Shown here piece by piece: positions 54,509-62,273 of a DNA stretch of 64,000 nucleotides (its first letter is position 1; every line of letters starts with the position of its first letter). Position numbers and translations under genes: made by a program. A model generated the notes under the pieces. It was not told the DNA's origin and searched no databases. It worked only from the letters and a program-made list of their open reading frames with translations. This DNA is from Bin80 sp965207565 (GTDB lineage Bacteria; Bacteroidota; Rhodothermia; Rhodothermales; Bin80): assembly GCA_965207565.1 (NCBI GenBank), contig CBDBMQ010000033.1, positions 1 through 64,000 on the forward strand, in the 5' to 3' direction.

Positions 54509-55606
54509 TTAGACATTGAACCGAAAAAGAATCACGTCTCCATCTTGAACGACATACTCCTTGCCTTCGGACCGCATAATCCCGGACGCGCGTGCGGCAG
54601 CCTCGGAGCCTACGCGAATCAGGTCTTCTACCTGCACGGTCTCTGCGCGAATGAATCCGCGCTCAAAGTCGCTATGGATTTGTCCTGCTGCCTGTGGAGC
54701 ACGTGTTCCGATTTTGACGGTCCACGCTCGTGTTTCATTTGGTCCATGTGTAAAGAACGTAATAAGATCCAATAATTTATATGCTGTCTGGATCAAGCGT
54801 TGCAACCCATTTGCCTGAAGTCCCTCGCTCACTAGGAAAACGTCTTTTTCTTCCTCCTCCAGTTCTGACAACTGCGCTTCGAAGTCTGCGCTCAGGATTA
54901 GGCATTCTGCCTGCTCTCTGGTGGCAATCTTCTGAACTTGTTCGGCCCAGACATTCCCCTGAGGCAAATCTACCTCCCCCACATTTGCAATATAGAGAAT
55001 TGGCCTACTAGTTAAGAGGAATAACCCCCCAATATAGTGCTGCTCTTTTTTGGAGAGGTCTTTTAAGAGCCGTGCGGGGCTACCCTGCGACAGGTGAGCA
55101 ACGAGGCGTTCTGCGAATGCGGCCTTTGCAATCGCGTCTGCATCCCCTCCCTTCGCCGCTCTCTCCCACTTTTCAGCGAAGCGCTCCACCGTATCCAAAT
55201 CTTTCAATAAGAGCTCTGTATTCACGATCTCTATGTCACGCTCTGGATCCACGCTCCCGGCAACATGGGATATCCCGGTGGCATCAAAGCAGCGGACAAC
55301 ATGCACTAACGCATCTACCTGTCGAATATGCCCCAGAAATGCATTCCCCAGTCCTTCGCCACGAGATGCGCCAGCAACCAGACCCGCAATATCTACAAAT
55401 TCTATCGTGGTCGGAATAACTCGTTCGGATGGGGAAACAGCGACCAGTCGCTCCAGTCGTTCATCCGGGACGGGCACGATTCCTCGATTGGGATCAATGG
55501 TGCAAAACGGATAATTCGCCGCAACTGCGCCAACCCCACTCAGCGCATTAAACAGTGTGGATTTTCCAATATTGGGTAATCCAACGATACCACAATTGAG
55601 GGACAT
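54509..55606 (-). CDS. ychF: Ribosome-binding ATPase YchF
   Basis: The 365-residue protein is an Obg-family nucleotidase that prefers ATP. It has G1 GLPNIGKSTLFNAL (about 8-21), NYPFCTIDPN, the G3 DIAGLVAGASRGEGLGNAFLG and the C-terminal TGS-like end RASGIMRSEGKEYVVQDGDVILFRFNV. Family length is 363. A plus-strand hairpin with a T-run lies about 43 bp upstream of the start. Confidence 0.95.
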   Translation of the reverse strand: MSLNCGIVGLPNIGKSTLFNALSGVGAVAANYPFCTIDPNRGIVPVPDERLERLVAVSPSERVIPTTIEFVDIAGLVAGASRGEGLGNAFLGHIRQVDALVHVVRCFDATGISHVAGSVDPERDIEIVNTELLLKDLDTVERFAEKWERAAKGGDADAIAKAAFAERLVAHLSQGSPARLLKDLSKKEQHYIGGLFLLTSRPILYIANVGEVDLPQGNVWAEQVQKIATREQAECLILSADFEAQLSELEEEEKDVFLVSEGLQANGLQRLIQTAYKLLDLITFFTHGPNETRAWTVKIGTRAPQAAGQIHSDFERGFIRAETVQVEDLIRVGSEAAARASGIMRSEGKEYVVQDGDVILFRFNV

Positions 55607-55998
55607 TGCCTGGCGACTATCAAATTTTTGCTAGAATGCGGGTCATCTCCGATCAAATGAGTGATCGGTTTTTTTGCAGAGATGAAGTGTTTAGATCTAT
55701 TCGCTTATGTACGAGTTCTTTCCGTCAATCCTGGACCGTTCAGCCCTTATACGTTCACCGTGCAGTGAGGCTCAATAGGTCCTTTCGTTTATGGGCTGGA
55801 GGATTCGCCGAACCTTTTGACTTCTTGCCTACCACATGCCAGAAAATTTCTGCCGTCTCGCCAAAAGCGTCCCACCTCCTAATGGGTACAGCCAAAAAGG
55901 CTTGAATCATTGAACTGAAATGACGGTCTCCTTTGATATAGAATGAACGCCCATTGCCTTTGGTGTGTAAACAGTATTTCGTTGTACCTGCCGATCAA
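55607..55998. other. Intergenic region between ychF and a secreted-protein gene
   Basis: Divergent promoter region. Apart from the terminator-like hairpin at 55649-55675 nothing is recognised; a 99-codon plus-strand frame (55606-55905) looks like chance, with no family match. Confidence 0.4.
55649..55675 (+). terminator. Intrinsic terminator-like hairpin
   Basis: CCGATCA (55649-55655), loop AATGAG, TGATCGG (55662-55668), then seven T. This is a textbook plus-strand terminator, but no plus-strand gene ends before it; the nearest gene, ychF, points the other way. Confidence 0.5.
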
Positions 55999-56487
55999 GT
56001 GTTAAAACTATTCCGAAGGACCTGTGTGTTTGTTTTCCTAACCCTGAGCGGATTAATGGCCTTCGCTCAGTCATCCCACATACAGGCTGGACTAGGAGGA
56101 TGGCCGGGGGCCGGCATGCAATTCGTACACGTTCAGGCCCGTAGTATCTATTCGCTAGAGGTTCTTTCTTCCGTTGATACCGAACTATGGAAGGAAAGGA
56201 CCCCCGTATATGTCTCTGCAGGTGTTGGGGCGGCACTGAGGCCGCTAGGGATCCTTCGTATGATTGGCCAGGCAAACTACTCCTATGATCTATACTTGGG
56301 GGTCCGTTTCGGCCCAGCACTAACTTTCCTGCACAAACAAACTCGCGCGGAAAAAAACCGCCAATTCAGTCTCTTCCTAGATCCTTTTCTCCGATATACG
56401 CGACCAATTGGGCAACAAACCGCGTTCATTGAAATCGGGTCACAGCGTCCATCTCTGCGTGCGGGACTCTGGATTCCTCTTAACTAA
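55999..56487 (+). CDS. Secreted protein, probably small outer-membrane beta-barrel
   Basis: A GTG start at 55999 gives 162 residues with a signal peptide (LKLFRRTCVFVFLTLSGLMAFAQS; cleavage probably after FAQ). An ATG 45 bp upstream would put a poorly matching stretch before it. The mature part alternates short polar and aromatic stretches (YSLEVLSSVDTELW, VYVSAGVGAALRP, YDLYLGVRFGPALTF, FLDPFLRYTRPIG) as in small barrels of the Bacteroidota. No family recognised. It converges on nusB, 48 bp away. Confidence 0.55.
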   Translation: MLKLFRRTCVFVFLTLSGLMAFAQSSHIQAGLGGWPGAGMQFVHVQARSIYSLEVLSSVDTELWKERTPVYVSAGVGAALRPLGILRMIGQANYSYDLYLGVRFGPALTFLHKQTRAEKNRQFSLFLDPFLRYTRPIGQQTAFIEIGSQRPSLRAGLWIPLN

Positions 56488-56535
56488 CGATCCTTGTGTG
56501 TGTCTTCACGAAGCATGACAAATGTGTTTCATGAG

Positions 56536-57033
56536 CTATCCTGAGCGCTGAGTATCCTGTCGGCTGACCATCTCTTCCCATCCTTGACGGCCTCCCTCGC
56601 TTTTTATCAGTCTCCCCTCCTTTCTTAATCTAAACGCAATCGTATCTAGTACTCCATTCACAAAATCCTTGCTCTCCTCTGTGCTGAAAATCTTTGCCAA
56701 CTCAATTGCTTCGTTCATCGTCGCCTTGGGTGGAATCTGGTCAAAGTGCAAAAACTCACAAACCGCCATACGAAGAATAATCAGATCAATTCTGAGTATG
56801 CGATTTAACTCCCAGTTCCTGGCATTGTCAGCGATAATTCCATCCAGTTGATCCTGGTTGGCAATTACGGTCTCAAACAGCCGAATTCCCATTTCCGTTG
56901 CCCCATCCTGTCTTGGCAGTCTTGGTAAAAGAGTCGTCTTGTACACATGTGTCTGGGTATCGCCACTGAGCATATGTGCATAAAGCGCCTGTAAGGTCGC
57001 GTAGCGAGCACGACGACGAGGTGGTATTGCCAT
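56536..57033 (-). CDS. nusB: Transcription antitermination factor NusB
   Basis: NusB with S10 binds BoxA and supports antitermination in rRNA operons. The 165-residue all-helical protein has RRRARYATLQALYAHMLSG at the N-terminus and the C-terminal ILRMAVCEFLHFDQIPPKATMNEAIELAKIFSTEESKDFVNGVLDTIA, the diagnostic region. Confidence 0.93.
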   Translation of the reverse strand: MAIPPRRRARYATLQALYAHMLSGDTQTHVYKTTLLPRLPRQDGATEMGIRLFETVIANQDQLDGIIADNARNWELNRILRIDLIILRMAVCEFLHFDQIPPKATMNEAIELAKIFSTEESKDFVNGVLDTIAFRLRKEGRLIKSEGGRQGWEEMVSRQDTQRSG

Positions 57034-57681
57034 TGGATCTTTGGTTGTGCCAAAGGACTAAGCCTCAAGCCCATTAAACATACTCCCCCTTTGTAACACA
57101 AAACTGCCATTCATGATTGCAACCAGTCTTCTGCAGAGGCATAGCGAACAGTCTTCAGACATCTACGCGAATTATTTGAGCAAGATACATCATCTGGAAA
57201 GGAAGGATCGCTATCCACAAAAGGGGGGAATCAACATTAACAAGGTATTTGGTAAAAATTTTCTTATACGTTGTTGGTACTGTGGAATTGTTGATAACCG
57301 TCAGAAATCATTGTCTATTTCGGCATGAATCATGCTGTGAGGGTAATTTATGGGGTTTCGGGGTAGTCAAGAGAATCATGAGGGCTTGTTGGGATCATGT
57401 GTGTTACTACCTACAATTTCACGAAATCGGCTTTTTGAGACAGAGGCCTCATAAAATCGGATCTAGAACTCACAGGTTATCCACGGACTGCTGGCATAAA
57501 TAGTGGATCATGCCGGTTATACTCCGGCGACGGAAAATTACAGCAGGAGTTCAAAAACAAGGAGTTGATAGGCAAGCTGCTACTGGCGAGAAGGGATCTT
57601 TGCCGGGCAAAGGCGTAATTTAGTACAATCTGATTTCGTGTCGGACAGAGGGAATGAAAGAGGTCCATACTTCTCAATAGA
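57034..57681. other. Long divergent intergenic region with DnaA-box-like sites
   Basis: No gene over about 650 bp, unusual for the compact core. It holds single near-matches to the DnaA box: CTATCCACA (57211-57219) and TGTTGATAA (57289-57297, minus orientation), each with one mismatch, and a paired unit at 57466-57485. Two short G+C-rich hairpins (GCCGG/CCGGC near 57513 and CTTTGC/GCAAAG near 57600) lie before moeA. No riboswitch could be matched. Confidence 0.5.
57466..57485 (+). promoter_or_regulatory. Paired DnaA-box-like sites, unit 4
   Basis: GAACTCACA at 57466-57474 and TTATCCACG at 57477-57485 (one mismatch) are again 11 bp apart. The first is degenerate. Orientation is opposite to units 1-3. 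Confidence 0.45.
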
Positions 57682-58896
57682 ATGACCCCTAAAGAAGCTT
57701 TCCAAAAGATACATTCGGAAATCTCCGCCATGCCAACGGAGGAGCTTACGCTGCGTGCGGCATCTGGGCGGGTACTCCGTGAAGATATTGTTGCACGAAA
57801 GGCCATTCCGCCGTTCGATAATTCGGCGATGGATGGGTTTGCGGTCCGTATGGATGATCTGACACAAACACCAACAGATCTCCACCTTGAGGGGGAAGTT
57901 TCCGCGGGAGAGGCCCCGGACACTGAGGTGAAACCAGGGTCATGCATCCGTATCATGACCGGGGCGCAGATTCCTCTTGGCGCGGAAGCAGTGGTCCCGC
58001 TGGAATGGACTACCGAAATCAATCAGGAAACGGTGCGTATCCATCGCGGACCAGAGCGGGGGGGCTATATACGGAGGGCAGCGAAGGATGCTTTACAGGG
58101 GGCAGCCGTGGTAAAAAGTGGCACGCGAATTACGCCGCCAGTCATGGGTATGATCGCTGCGGCAGGATATGACAAGATAAAGGTGGGAAAAACCCCAAGT
58201 GTGGTCATCATCACAACGGGGAATGAATTGCACCTTGATATGACAAAGCCCCTCCCTCCTGCCCAAATTTATGATGCCAATGGCCCAGGGCTGTTTGCAC
58301 AGGTACTGGAAACTGGTGCAGCAGCTCTAGAGCCGGAGGTTGCCCGAGACGACAAGAAGGACCTTGCGGACCAAATTAGGCAGGGAATGGATGCAGATGT
58401 GATGGTCATTAGCGGGGGCGTATCCGTAGGCAAGTATGACTTTGTTCAGGAAGTACTTGAGGCCCTGGGGTTTGAAAAGGGTTTTTGGCGGGTCCGTCAG
58501 CGGCCTGGAGGCCCTATGCTGTTTGGAATGCTTAGATCCCAACCAGTTTTTGGGTTGCCGGGGAATCCGGTTTCGTCAGCCATCTGCTTTCAGCAGTATG
58601 TGCGGCCAGCCCTTCTCTTGATGATGGGAGCCACGGAGATTCATCCACCCCGGATGAAAGCAAAATTGGGGACATCCGTGCGCAAGAAGGCTGGCTTATA
58701 TCATTTCGTGCGCGGGAAAGCCATGTGGGAGAAAAACGGTCAATTGATAGTGCACACGACTGGCCCGCAGGCGTCAAATCTTTATTCCTCACTGCAGCAC
58801 GCCAACTGCCTTATTCATCTTGAGGAAGAGGTGGTTAATCCCTCCGAGAATGAGGAAGTGATCATTACTCCCTTGCCATGGGCGGTTATCGGCTGA
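57682..58896 (+). CDS. moeA: Molybdopterin molybdenumtransferase MoeA
   Basis: MoeA inserts molybdate into adenylylated molybdopterin. The 404-residue protein has the N-terminal IPPFDNSAMDGFAV (about 41-54), GEVSAGEAP, IMTGAQIPLGAEAVVPLE, VVIITTGNEL (about 172-181), ISGGVSVGKYDFV and GLPGNPVSSAICF (about 289-301). All conserved parts are present. It overlaps the end of the S41 protease gene by 11 bp (convergent). Other molybdopterin genes are not in the window. Confidence 0.95.
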   Translation: MTPKEAFQKIHSEISAMPTEELTLRAASGRVLREDIVARKAIPPFDNSAMDGFAVRMDDLTQTPTDLHLEGEVSAGEAPDTEVKPGSCIRIMTGAQIPLGAEAVVPLEWTTEINQETVRIHRGPERGGYIRRAAKDALQGAAVVKSGTRITPPVMGMIAAAGYDKIKVGKTPSVVIITTGNELHLDMTKPLPPAQIYDANGPGLFAQVLETGAAALEPEVARDDKKDLADQIRQGMDADVMVISGGVSVGKYDFVQEVLEALGFEKGFWRVRQRPGGPMLFGMLRSQPVFGLPGNPVSSAICFQQYVRPALLLMMGATEIHPPRMKAKLGTSVRKKAGLYHFVRGKAMWEKNGQLIVHTTGPQASNLYSSLQHANCLIHLEEEVVNPSENEEVIITPLPWAVIG

Positions 58897-60535
58897 GCAG
58901 AGCCAGTTCTTGGGCCTCTGACCACAACAACAGACTCTCCTGAAAGACCTCATCAATTGCATTGAAAAGAGGCACGGCAACACGGGAACCATACAATTGC
59001 CGGCCAAGAAGGGCCTTGAAATAAAGTCGCAGGGGTTCCTCGTTTTCCTCAAGCGCATCGTAGGTGAATTGTAATTCCTCGGGCGAAGGATCCGCCGGAA
59101 CGAATGTGACAGGGACTTGGGCGCTTTCGCCAGTAGCCCATAAGGCATTCCATTGAGCAGAGGAAAAAGAAAAGTCACGCACGAACATTTCCGGTTGATC
59201 TTCCCAGGCGGTTCGCAGTGCTTGCTCATTGGCTTCAAACCAGAGACGGAAGGTTTCGAAGAAGCCGCCGCCATAGAGAGCCTGAAGGATACGGGGCATT
59301 AAGGAGTCTGACAGCACCGAATGATCGGGGGTGATTCCACCGTCTCCAAATACGGTGCGACCGTGTGTAGTCATAAATTTCAGCGAGTCGGGAATCTGGT
59401 TCACATAGCCTTCGGGGTCCCGATCTGCTTCGATCCAGCTTTCCAGTTTGTCTTCGAGGTAGGCCTCGCGGTCTCCCTCCTCATAGGGCGTCTGGATCAG
59501 GCGGCCAGAAGGAGTATAGTAGCGAGCAGTTGTGATTTGGAGTCGGCTATCATCGGGAAGAGGATATTGATTCTGGACGAGACCTTTTCCATAGGTCCGT
59601 TGGCCGATCAATAGGGCACGATCATGGTCCTGCAGGGCTCCGGCTACAATTTCGCTTGCCGAAACGGAATTGTGATTAATCAGAACAATGATCGGCTGGG
59701 TTTCGAAGCGACCCGAATGCCCTGCAGCATAGATCTCATCGGATACGTTGCGTCCCTTTACGCTGACAATGATGTCATTGCCGCTCAGAAGTTCATCTAC
59801 AACGGCAACAGCCGACTGCAGGATTCCACCGCCATTATCCCGAAGATCCAAAATCAAGCGCCCCATTCCCTGCCCTTGGAGATCCGCGACCGCCTGGAGG
59901 AACTCGGCATAGGTGCTTTGAGCGAAGCGATTAATTCGGATATATCCCGTGAGCTCATCCACCATATAACTGCTGGTGACCGAGTAAAGAGGAATCAGAT
60001 CCCGCGTGATCAACACATCGAACGGCTGTTTCAGTCCCAAGCGATAGATCGTTACCTGAACTTGTGTTCCAATGGGGCCTTTCAGGCGCCGCTTCACTTC
60101 ATCTTCGCCGACCCCAACGATTGAGGTGTCGTTGACAGCAATGATCCGGTCACCCGCTCGGATTCCCACCTTTTCGCTGGGGCCGTTTTCAATGGGAGAG
60201 ACGACACGAGCCGTGTCCCCATCAAACACTTGGAACCAGACCCCAATACCACCAAAGGAGCCCCGGAATGATTCTTCGACCTCCTTGAATGCCGATGCAT
60301 CAATGTAGGAGGAGTGAGGATCAAGGGATTCAATCATTCCGCCAATCGCGTTTTCCGCTACTTTGTTTGGATCCACAGGATCAACGTATCTACGGTTAAT
60401 CAGAAGAAACGCTTCCTCCAGTTTATGCAAGCTCTCTTTCGTATCATTGAGGTATGAACTAACAGAGCCTCCAAGCAGCCCACCTGTCAGAAACAGCAAA
60501 ACGATCAGGAGAATGTAGCGGGATGAGGCTTTCAT
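58886..60535 (-). CDS. C-terminal processing peptidase, S41 family
   Basis: From the ATG at 60535 the protein has 549 residues: a signal anchor (YILLIVLLFLTGGLLGGSVSSYL), a helical segment with DPNKVAENAIGGMIESLDPHSSYID, a PDZ domain (about 83-165, GIGVWFQV..GIRAGDRIIAVND), and the protease core with LDLRDNGGGIL (about 232-242), NHNSVSASEIVAGAL (nucleophile Ser) and GQRTYGKGLVQ (Lys). The extra C-terminal about 180 residues are charged and lack a recognised domain. Such enzymes cut periplasmic protein tails. A start 33 bp upstream is possible but adds a charged stretch before the signal. Confidence 0.9.
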   Translation of the reverse strand: MKASSRYILLIVLLFLTGGLLGGSVSSYLNDTKESLHKLEEAFLLINRRYVDPVDPNKVAENAIGGMIESLDPHSSYIDASAFKEVEESFRGSFGGIGVWFQVFDGDTARVVSPIENGPSEKVGIRAGDRIIAVNDTSIVGVGEDEVKRRLKGPIGTQVQVTIYRLGLKQPFDVLITRDLIPLYSVTSSYMVDELTGYIRINRFAQSTYAEFLQAVADLQGQGMGRLILDLRDNGGGILQSAVAVVDELLSGNDIIVSVKGRNVSDEIYAAGHSGRFETQPIIVLINHNSVSASEIVAGALQDHDRALLIGQRTYGKGLVQNQYPLPDDSRLQITTARYYTPSGRLIQTPYEEGDREAYLEDKLESWIEADRDPEGYVNQIPDSLKFMTTHGRTVFGDGGITPDHSVLSDSLMPRILQALYGGGFFETFRLWFEANEQALRTAWEDQPEMFVRDFSFSSAQWNALWATGESAQVPVTFVPADPSPEELQFTYDALEENEEPLRLYFKALLGRQLYGSRVAVPLFNAIDEVFQESLLLWSEAQELALLSR

Positions 60536-60730
60536 AAAAAAAGAGGGTTCGGTGCAATCCTCAAACAAGGGATGCCTGAAGAGAGTATTTCTCTCGTTCA
60601 GAACGCGTAATCGTCCTCAAATATAGGGATATCTGATAAAGATGCCTCTGTAACGGGTAACGGCGGCATCACAATGGGCAAGGGTCGTTATTCACCTAAG
60701 GGTTGCAGTCGGTCGAGACTGCCTCACCTT

Positions 60731-62075
60731 GGGTCCTTGCTCCATGTTTATAATTCCCATATTTTTCATTTGGGACTGGCTATCCGGTAGATTCTCTCGT
60801 TCGTCGTATTAAGGTTGGATAGAGGTCCAGGCCTCCACAGAAGAAAAGGATTGCAACTCTAAAGTTTTCAAACATTCTGTAGCCTCTACCGATGGTTTTG
60901 ACTTCCTGGATTTTGCCGTTGCATGCTTTGCCGTTGGACTGTTCATGACAAAGAGCATTGCAGACGCCGTCAAAATGTCGTTCGAACATCCCTGCAATCT
61001 TGATCACTTCCGTTACAGCTGCATCTTGAACACTGGCAAGCCAGAGTCCAAAGTGTGCATTCCCTTCGGCGAAGGAGTAACATTCAAAAACCCCCTTGAA
61101 TTCTTCGCGTAACCGCCAGGCGAGGCTCACTTGGAGGTTCGATTTCTGGATGACTTTGAAGATCTCATCTTGCTTTTGGGTACGATTGGCTTCATTCTTC
61201 AAAAGTACATAACGAGTCCCTTTTAATTCGGGATAGGTCTTCACTTCCCGCCTGCGTACCCGGTTGATTGCTTTATTGAGATACTGGATTAAGTGAAAGC
61301 GATCGTGAATCAGGGTCTCGTTGGGAAATACCGTCTCAACGGCCGTGATATAGGTCGTCCACATATCGGTCGTGATCGTTTCCACAACGCCTTTGATCTC
61401 CGCAAAAATGCGCTCGAACGACGCGATGGTGCCTTTTTTGGTCCGCCCTTCGCCTACATCAATGACCACGCCACGCGCAGAATTACTCACGATTGTCGCA
61501 TACACATGATTCCGCTTCAGCGCCTTCTCATTCACGCTCACATGCTGAATTCCCTGCAGAGATCGCCGAAGAAGACCCCGCTCAACACTGCGATGCATGA
61601 TCCGGTTGAGCTGGTTCAATCCGCAGCGGAGCAGCTTTGCCGTTTTGGTTTAGTTGTTGGTCGCGTTCAACAAATCAATCGCCCACCGCTCCAGGGAATA
61701 GGTCTCCTGGCTTGATGCATCCGCCCAAGGAATCTGAATGGTCTTAATCCCCGCAGAAGATTTGATCCGGGGAATCCGGCAGTGAACAAAACACTTGCAT
61801 TGAAACCAGTCCAGATGACGCCAAGATCGCGTTCTGCGATGGTCATACAACGTCCCACGCTCCCCCGTCTCTGGACAAACAAGATTCTTCCCCGAATGGG
61901 ATAGATAGACATCTACACGTTGCCCCTCCGTATCTATCACCACCTGATCAACCTGCCAGTCAGAACTGAGCCTCAAGGTGTAGCTCATCATCAAAGCTAT
62001 CGTAGTATCTTGCATGAAAATGTCAGTTTTGGTTCATCCAAAATTAAACACTTCCACGCAAATGGGGACAGAACC
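60731..62075 (-). mobile_element. ISL3-family insertion sequence, transposase broken
   Basis: Boundaries are put at GGGTCCTTGCTCCAT (left) and the complement of GGTTCTGTCCCCAT (right, ending 62075), imperfect ends that resemble ISL3-type termini. The ends carry no matching 8-bp target duplication (CTCACCTT against AAATGATT). The right end touches a gyrA remnant directly. Confidence 0.6.
60780..62015 (-). pseudogene. ISL3-family transposase, split by one in-frame stop
   Basis: The N-terminal part (61650-62015) has the zinc-finger-like C-x-E-x-G..HRRTRSWRHLDWFQCKCFVHCRIPRI of ISL3 transposases. The rest (60780-61619) has VSVNEKALKRNHVYATIVSN, ITTDMWTTYITAVETVFPNETLIHDRFHLIQYLNKAINRVRR with the catalytic Asp residues, and ends near ENFRVAILFFCGGLDLYPT. 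Both halves are in the same frame and are separated by a TAA at 61650-61652 where a Gln (CAA) is likely in intact relatives. Nine codons after the stop continue the similarity, so this is a single nonsense change. Confidence 0.85.
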
Positions 62076-62260
62076 AAATGATTATTACCCAGAATGGGAA
62101 TCTAATTCGGCAAGCTGTAAGCAAAATTTCGGTGATTGGGCGGACTACGCAAGGCGTTCGACTCATTCGACTACGAGAAGATGATATAATCGCTGATGTC
62201 ACACGCGTCATTTTGGAAGACGAAGAAGCAGATAAGGACGCTTTACCGAGCAAGGACTGA
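62076..62260 (+). pseudogene. gyrA: 3' end of a DNA gyrase subunit A gene
   Basis: The frame MIITQNGNLIRQAVSKISVIGRTTQGVRLIRLREDDIIADVTRVI ending in an acidic tail (EDEEADKDALPSKD) is the last blade and tail of the GyrA C-terminal domain. Everything 5' of it is replaced by the insertion sequence. Because gyrase is essential, a complete gyrA must exist elsewhere, or the two sides were joined by a rearrangement. Confidence 0.8.
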
Positions 62261-62273
62261 TGTCTGGTGCCAT

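Noticed and set aside
55606..55905. A 99-codon plus-strand gene upstream of the secreted protein
   Set aside because: It contains the terminator hairpin and has no family match or ribosome binding site.
57487..57681. A molybdenum-cofactor riboswitch before moeA
   Set aside because: Two short hairpins exist, but I could not match the conserved core; a covariance search would be needed to claim it.
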